A program made the translations under genes and the position numbers. Under the pieces are notes generated by a model. That model was not told the origin of the DNA and did no database searches. It saw only the letters and a program-made list of their open reading frames with translations. This document shows, in pieces, positions 60,539-64,000 of a stretch of 64,000 bases of DNA (positions within the stretch are counted from its first letter, which is position 1; every line of letters begins with the position of its first letter). The stretch covers positions 310,001-374,000 of the forward strand of contig NZ_JACRWE010000002.1 of the NCBI RefSeq assembly GCF_014323405.1, read 5' to 3'. The stretch is from Romboutsia faecis (GTDB lineage Bacteria; Bacillota; Clostridia; Peptostreptococcales; Peptostreptococcaceae).

Positions 60539-61468
60539 ATGAAGAATATAGTAAATGATGTAATATATAAAGACGGTTTTTTTAAAGGAAAGAATGATTT
60601 AAATATATACTACAAAAGTTATGAGGTTAAAAATATCATTGCTACTATAGTAATATCTCATGGATTTTGTGAATCTGTAGAAAAGTATTATGAGATTATT
60701 AATATATTTAATAAGAATGATTTTTCTGTGTTTGCATTAGATCATAGAGGACATGGTAAATCAGGCAGACTTGGGATTGATAATAATCAAATTAATGTAG
60801 AAAAATTTAATTATTATGTTGAAGACTTGAGATCATTTTTAGATGTTATTGTAGAGTCTAAATTAAATAATAATAAATTGTTTTTATTTGCACATTCTAT
60901 GGGTGGGGGTATAGGTGCTCTATTTTTAGAACAATATAATAATTATTTTAATGCAGCAGTACTAAGCTGTCCAATGATGGAAATAGATACTGGCAAATAT
61001 CCATCATTCATAAGTAAGATAATAACTAAGGTATTTTGCATAGCAGGTATAGGGGATAAATATATCTTAGGACACGGACCTTTCAATAAAAATTTTAATG
61101 ACCATGATTCTAAATTTGATTCTAGTAGTAGGCATTATAAATACCGTAATAGACAACAAGAATGTGAGTACCTTCAAACATCTGGTGGATCTTTTAACTG
61201 GTTAAACGAATCCTTTAAAGCTACAAGAAAAATAGTGAAAAAGAAAAATGCACAGTGTGTTAATATACCAATCCTATTGTTTCAAGCAGGCAAAGATACT
61301 TTTGTAAGATCAGGTGGACAAAATAAATTTTCAAGATACGCTAAAGATTGTAGGTTAGTGCGTATTGAAAATGCGAAACATGAGATATATAATGAGCGGG
61401 ATGAAATATTGGATAATTATATATATCAAATAATTGAGTTTTACAATACTAATTGTAATGAATTATGA
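60539..61468 (+). CDS. Alpha/beta hydrolase (lysophospholipase/monoacylglycerol lipase-like)
   Basis: 309 aa from ATG 60539; GAGG (60528-60531) lies 7 bases upstream, and the ATG at 60527 overlaps it. Oxyanion region ISHGFCESVEKYYE, DHRGHGKSGRLG, nucleophile elbow FAHSMGGGIGA (Ser), later QAGKDTFV (Asp) and ENAKHEIYNE (His): a complete catalytic triad. Most like the PldB/monoglyceride lipase group, acting on membrane lipid products. No signal peptide, so cytoplasmic. Possibly controlled by the LacI-type gene before it. Confidence 0.85.
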   Translation: MKNIVNDVIYKDGFFKGKNDLNIYYKSYEVKNIIATIVISHGFCESVEKYYEIINIFNKNDFSVFALDHRGHGKSGRLGIDNNQINVEKFNYYVEDLRSFLDVIVESKLNNNKLFLFAHSMGGGIGALFLEQYNNYFNAAVLSCPMMEIDTGKYPSFISKIITKVFCIAGIGDKYILGHGPFNKNFNDHDSKFDSSSRHYKYRNRQQECEYLQTSGGSFNWLNESFKATRKIVKKKNAQCVNIPILLFQAGKDTFVRSGGQNKFSRYAKDCRLVRIENAKHEIYNERDEILDNYIYQIIEFYNTNCNEL

Positions 61469-61548
61469 TAGTAATTGTAAATTTTAGGAAGTATAAGTTT
61501 AAAACTATATGATTCTCTAGTTGTTAATAATATATTTTTAATAAAGAT

Positions 61549-61608
61549 AAAAGTTATCTTAAAATTTAGTATTATATATACATTTTAAGAGGCTTTTATT
61601 TTTTATAT
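61549..61608 (+). terminator. Terminator after the alpha/beta hydrolase gene
   Basis: AAAAG and TCTTAAAAT pair with ATTTTAAGA and CTTTT around a 16-base loop, followed by a T-rich stretch. Confidence 0.6.
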
Positions 61609-61685
61609 TTTTATATACTAAAAAGGGTATAATCATATTGTATATAAATGTAAAATTTATAGAGATTATAGTTTGGGAGAGGAAT

Positions 61686-62192
61686 ATGTTAGATGTAATA
61701 GCAAATAGACATTCTTTAAGAACATATACGGATGAAAAGATTGAATGGAAAAAAATTAAAGTAATGTTAGGAGAATGTATGCAAGTATCTTCTTATAAAA
61801 ATTCAAATTATTGGGAGTTTACAGTAGAAGACAAAGATTTATTACATAAACTTTCAAAACTTCACTATAGGTCAAGTCATATAAGTTGTAGTAACATATG
61901 TATAGCAGTTTTAGGTAATAGGGATAGATTTATAAAAGTAGGCAAATGGGTACAGGGTTTAGGCTCATGTACTCAAAATATATTACTTGAAGCTACTAAT
62001 CAAGGTTTAGCATCTTGTTTGGGAGGAGTATTTCCTAAAACAAAAAGAGTAGATTATGTTAGAGAAGTATTAAATATACTTGAAAATCTAGTCCCGTATG
62101 CATTAATACCATTAGGATATAGTGATGAAGAATTTGAGCTTGTAAATAGGTTTAATAAATATAAAATACATATAAATTTATATGAAAAATAA
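61686..62192 (+). CDS. Nitroreductase family protein
   Basis: 168 aa from ATG 61686 with GGGAGAGG upstream; the frame continues 16 codons further upstream without a Shine-Dalgarno. MLDVIANRHSLRTYTDEKI carries the Arg-His-Ser-x-Arg FMN-binding pattern of nitroreductases, and GLGSCTQNILLEATNQGLASC matches their central region. An FMN-dependent NAD(P)H oxidoreductase; substrate unknown. The next gene, for a Crp/Fnr regulator, begins 10 bases downstream, suggesting a redox-linked pair. Confidence 0.85.
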   Translation: MLDVIANRHSLRTYTDEKIEWKKIKVMLGECMQVSSYKNSNYWEFTVEDKDLLHKLSKLHYRSSHISCSNICIAVLGNRDRFIKVGKWVQGLGSCTQNILLEATNQGLASCLGGVFPKTKRVDYVREVLNILENLVPYALIPLGYSDEEFELVNRFNKYKIHINLYEK

Positions 62193-62202
62193 TGGTAGAT
62201 AT

Positions 62203-62868
62203 ATGAATGACATACAAGTATTTGAAAATATAAAAGATCATAGTAAAATTGAATTGAGTAAGAAATTATCTTTTAGAACTTTAAAGAAGAAAGAAATACT
62301 ATTTAATGAAAGGGATATTGTAGAAAAGGTATATTTCTTAAAAGAAGGTAAAATATCTATTTTTAAAATGAATGAAAATGGGGAGAGAAAGATAATATTC
62401 ATTTTAAAAAAAGGAGAAATGATAAATGAGATTTTATTGGATAATATGAATAGTTCAACAATTGGGTGCGAGGCATTTGAACCATCAATAATTTTAGAAT
62501 GTAGTATTAATGATTTTATAAATATTATGGAGAAAGATTTTATATTAACTAAGAATATTATTAGTTGTATACAGCATAGAAATAAAAGACTGTATAGACA
62601 AATTAAGAATTCTGTATCTATAAGAATAGATAAAAAACTGGCAGCCAAACTTTATCGTATTAGTAGAGAGTTTGGCTTAGAAAAGGGAGAATGGACTTTA
62701 ATAAATATAAATCTAACTATAACATATATAGCTGATATGTTAGGCTGTAAAAGAGAAAGCTTATCTAGAGCAATGAAGGTACTTCAAGATGAAAAACTAG
62801 TAAAAATAGAGGGCAAGAAAGTATATGTAAAAAAAGAAAAGCTTTCTGATTACTTTAAAATAACTTAA
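62203..62868 (+). CDS. Crp/Fnr family transcriptional regulator
   Basis: 221 aa from ATG 62203, which has GGTAG upstream; ATG 62182 is a possible earlier start overlapping the nitroreductase gene. N-terminal cyclic-nucleotide-binding-like barrel (about 5-120: KKEILFNERDIVEKVYFLKEGKISIF in parts), dimerisation helix, and C-terminal winged helix with ITYIADMLGCKRESLSRAMKVLQ (in parts), where RESLSR is the recognition helix. There is no N-terminal Cys cluster of true FNR and no clear cAMP-binding arginine, so the effector is unknown. A perfect TGTGA-N6-TCACA site follows it, before asrA, so it is the prime candidate activator of the asr operon. Confidence 0.88.
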   Translation: MNDIQVFENIKDHSKIELSKKLSFRTLKKKEILFNERDIVEKVYFLKEGKISIFKMNENGERKIIFILKKGEMINEILLDNMNSSTIGCEAFEPSIILECSINDFINIMEKDFILTKNIISCIQHRNKRLYRQIKNSVSIRIDKKLAAKLYRISREFGLEKGEWTLININLTITYIADMLGCKRESLSRAMKVLQDEKLVKIEGKKVYVKKEKLSDYFKIT

Positions 62869-62884
62869 AATATAACTTTAAGAT

Positions 62885-62920
62885 AAAATAGTGGGTAAAC
62901 TTATACCTACTATTTTTATT
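62885..62920 (+). terminator. Terminator after the Crp/Fnr gene
   Basis: AAAATAGT and GGTA pair with TACC and ACTATTTT with one G-T pair around a short loop, followed by TTATTTTT. Confidence 0.7.
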
Positions 62921-62929
62921 TTTAAAAAT

Positions 62930-62945
62930 TGTGATAAATATCACA
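62930..62945 (+). promoter_or_regulatory. Perfect Crp/Fnr-type operator before asrA
   Basis: TGTGATAAATATCACA: TGTGA, six bases, TCACA, both half-sites perfect. Its centre (62937.5) is 42-43 bases ahead of the start point expected from the extended -10 at 62965, the classical class II activator position. Confidence 0.8.
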
Positions 62946-62964
62946 GACTTATACAATAAAGGAA

Positions 62965-62973
62965 TGTTAATAT
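62965..62973 (+). promoter_or_regulatory. Extended -10 of the asrA promoter
   Basis: TGTTAATAT fits TGn plus TAATAT. No -35 hexamer at the right place, as expected for a promoter that needs the upstream activator site. Confidence 0.55.
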
Positions 62974-63002
62974 TTATTTAACAAAGTATAGGAGGAGATT
63001 TT

Positions 63003-64000
63003 ATGAAGATAAGATTAGATAAATTAAGTTTCAATGAAGGTCTAAAAACATTAAAGTCAGAGTATAAAATACTTGCACCTGTTACTATACCTTTTAAAGG
63101 AACATATTCAGATACAGATATAACTAAATATGAAGAAATAACTACGATAGAAGAAGTCGAACTCAATAAAAAATCAAACTTTTCAGCTAAGGAAGTTATA
63201 CTTCCTATTAACCAAGTATTATTTTATTTTACAGAAAAAGAATATAAAGAAAGTGATGTAGATAATAAGAAATTACTAGTTTTTTTAAGGGCCTGTGATT
63301 TGAATGGAATAAAGAGATTAGATGAAATATATTTAAGAAATGGGGTAGAAAAAGATTATTACTATGAAAGATTAAGAGAAAAGGTAAAGTTTGTACTTAT
63401 AGGATGTAAAGAAAGCTTTAGAAACTGCTTTTGTGTAAGCATGGGAACTAGCAAAAGCGATGACTACTCCATGGCATTAAATATAAGACAAGATGAAATA
63501 TACCTTGATATAAAAGATGAAGAACTTAATGTATTCAATGGGAAAGATTGTAATTTTGAAGTTGATTTTGTTAAAAAAAATACAATATCTGTAGAGGTTC
63601 CAGAAATTTCAAATCTAGTAGAACTATCAAAAAATTCTATATGGGAGGATTATGATCAAAGATGTATTGCTTGTGGAAGATGTAACTTTGTCTGTCCAAC
63701 TTGCTCGTGCTTTACTATGCAAGATATATATTATAAGGAAAATGAAAATGTAGGAGAAAGAAGAAGAGTTTGGGCATCTTGTCAAGTTGATGGATATACA
63801 GATATGGCTGGCGGACATTCTTTTAGAAATAATAAAGGGGAAAGAATGAGATTTAAAGTTATGCATAAGATACACGATTTTAATAAGAGATTTGGGTATC
63901 ACATGTGTGTAGGATGTGGAAGATGCGATGATGCTTGTCCGCAATATATATCATTCTCAGAATGCATAGATAAAATAAATAACATAGTTGCAGTTAAAGA
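63003..64000 (+). CDS. asrA: Anaerobic sulfite reductase subunit A AsrA (3'-truncated by window edge)
   Basis: At least 332 codons are open from ATG 63003 to the window edge; AGGAGGAG precedes it. AsrA is the Fe-S subunit of the NADH-linked dissimilatory sulfite reductase AsrABC, which reduces sulfite to sulfide. Two 4Fe-4S ferredoxin motifs are visible: CIACGRCNFVCP (near residues 221-232) followed by TCSC, and CVGCGRCDDACP near residues 302-313, with earlier RACDLNGIKRLDE and LIGCKESFRNCFC typical of AsrA. asrB and asrC should follow beyond the window. Strong sign of a sulfite-reducing anaerobe. Confidence 0.93.
   Translation, partial: MKIRLDKLSFNEGLKTLKSEYKILAPVTIPFKGTYSDTDITKYEEITTIEEVELNKKSNFSAKEVILPINQVLFYFTEKEYKESDVDNKKLLVFLRACDLNGIKRLDEIYLRNGVEKDYYYERLREKVKFVLIGCKESFRNCFCVSMGTSKSDDYSMALNIRQDEIYLDIKDEELNVFNGKDCNFEVDFVKKNTISVEVPEISNLVELSKNSIWEDYDQRCIACGRCNFVCPTCSCFTMQDIYYKENENVGERRRVWASCQVDGYTDMAGGHSFRNNKGERMRFKVMHKIHDFNKRFGYHMCVGCGRCDDACPQYISFSECIDKINNIVAVK

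Noticed and set aside
62238..63944. Minus-strand open frames opposite the Crp/Fnr gene (62238-62648) and asrA (62978-63166, 63627-63944)
   Set aside because: Shadows of the plus-strand genes; asrA is open across the whole end of the window with two ferredoxin motifs.
1..64000. CRISPR arrays, tRNA/rRNA genes, insertion sequences, prophage genes
   Set aside because: I looked in all gaps for regularly spaced repeats, tRNA-like cloverleaf sequence with TTCGA arms, and transposase or integrase motifs and found none; the long hairpin at 40323 is the only element that could be a mobile repeat.

Overview
The window is about 64 kb of AT-rich DNA from a low-GC, endospore-forming anaerobe of the class Clostridia. 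Gene content and order point to the family Peptostreptococcaceae (relatives of Clostridioides difficile, Paraclostridium, Romboutsia, Terrisporobacter). The evidence is sigK, a SASP-like gene, dacF and ytfJ (sporulation), a Firmicutes T-box, CodY and the SMC-FtsY-Ffh block, asrA at the end (anaerobic sulfite reduction), and many TTG/GTG starts with strong Shine-Dalgarno sites. I cannot fix the species. Almost everything is on the + strand; only a CapA-like lipoprotein (27121-28365) and a YdjM-like protein (48912-49649) are on the - strand. I found no tRNA, rRNA, insertion sequence, prophage or CRISPR array.

Layout. 1-597: 3' part of sigK and its terminator. 669-5733: two adjacent, paralogous, membrane-bound PAS histidine kinases without a response regulator; this is the most unusual part. 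5795-9703: shikimate genes aroE, aroK and aroQ, with four minor type IV pilin genes between aroE and aroK; one lacks a normal start codon and one is frameshifted. 9914-13043: efp, an acidic zinc-ribbon protein, rnc, an Elp3-like radical SAM protein. 13067-23353: smc, ftsY, ylxM, ffh, rpsP, khpA, rimM, trmD, L19 leader with rplS, rbgA (chromosome, secretion and ribosome core block). 23560-27023: brnQ, rnhB, an FMN-dependent alpha-hydroxy-acid dehydrogenase. 28508-34582: yraN, yifB/comM, dprA, topA, codY. 34755-37931: rarA, a GNAT enzyme, a ROK sugar kinase. 38134-41621: iscR-iscS-iscU and mnmA, linked by sulfur transfer. 41630-48148: alanine T-box with alaS, ireB, a large phosphatase-like membrane protein, ruvX, a DUF1292 protein. 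48452-53865: fur, ydjM, rnjA, ylbF, a DUF503 protein, a SASP-like protein, dacF. 54169-58637: DAACS symporter, M50 protease, scpA-scpB, a DUF2953 protein, ytfJ/gerW. 58790-64000: MarR, LacI, alpha/beta hydrolase, nitroreductase, Crp/Fnr regulator, and asrA, which runs off the end.

How the parts fit. Most operons are housekeeping information-processing genes closed by clear hairpin terminators. Regulation visible in the DNA includes an Ala (GCA) T-box for alaS, a probable L19 leader, tandem operator-like repeats in front of iscR, and a perfect TGTGA-N6-TCACA box at about -42 in front of asrA, next to a Crp/Fnr-family gene. The best candidate for an undescribed system is the kinase pair at 821-5733. 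The first kinase keeps a complete ATP-binding domain but has Ala where the phospho-accepting His should be. The second keeps a perfect His box but has lost the Asn, Asp and Gly motifs of its ATPase domain. Each carries what the other lacks, which suggests an obligate heteromeric kinase that works in trans.
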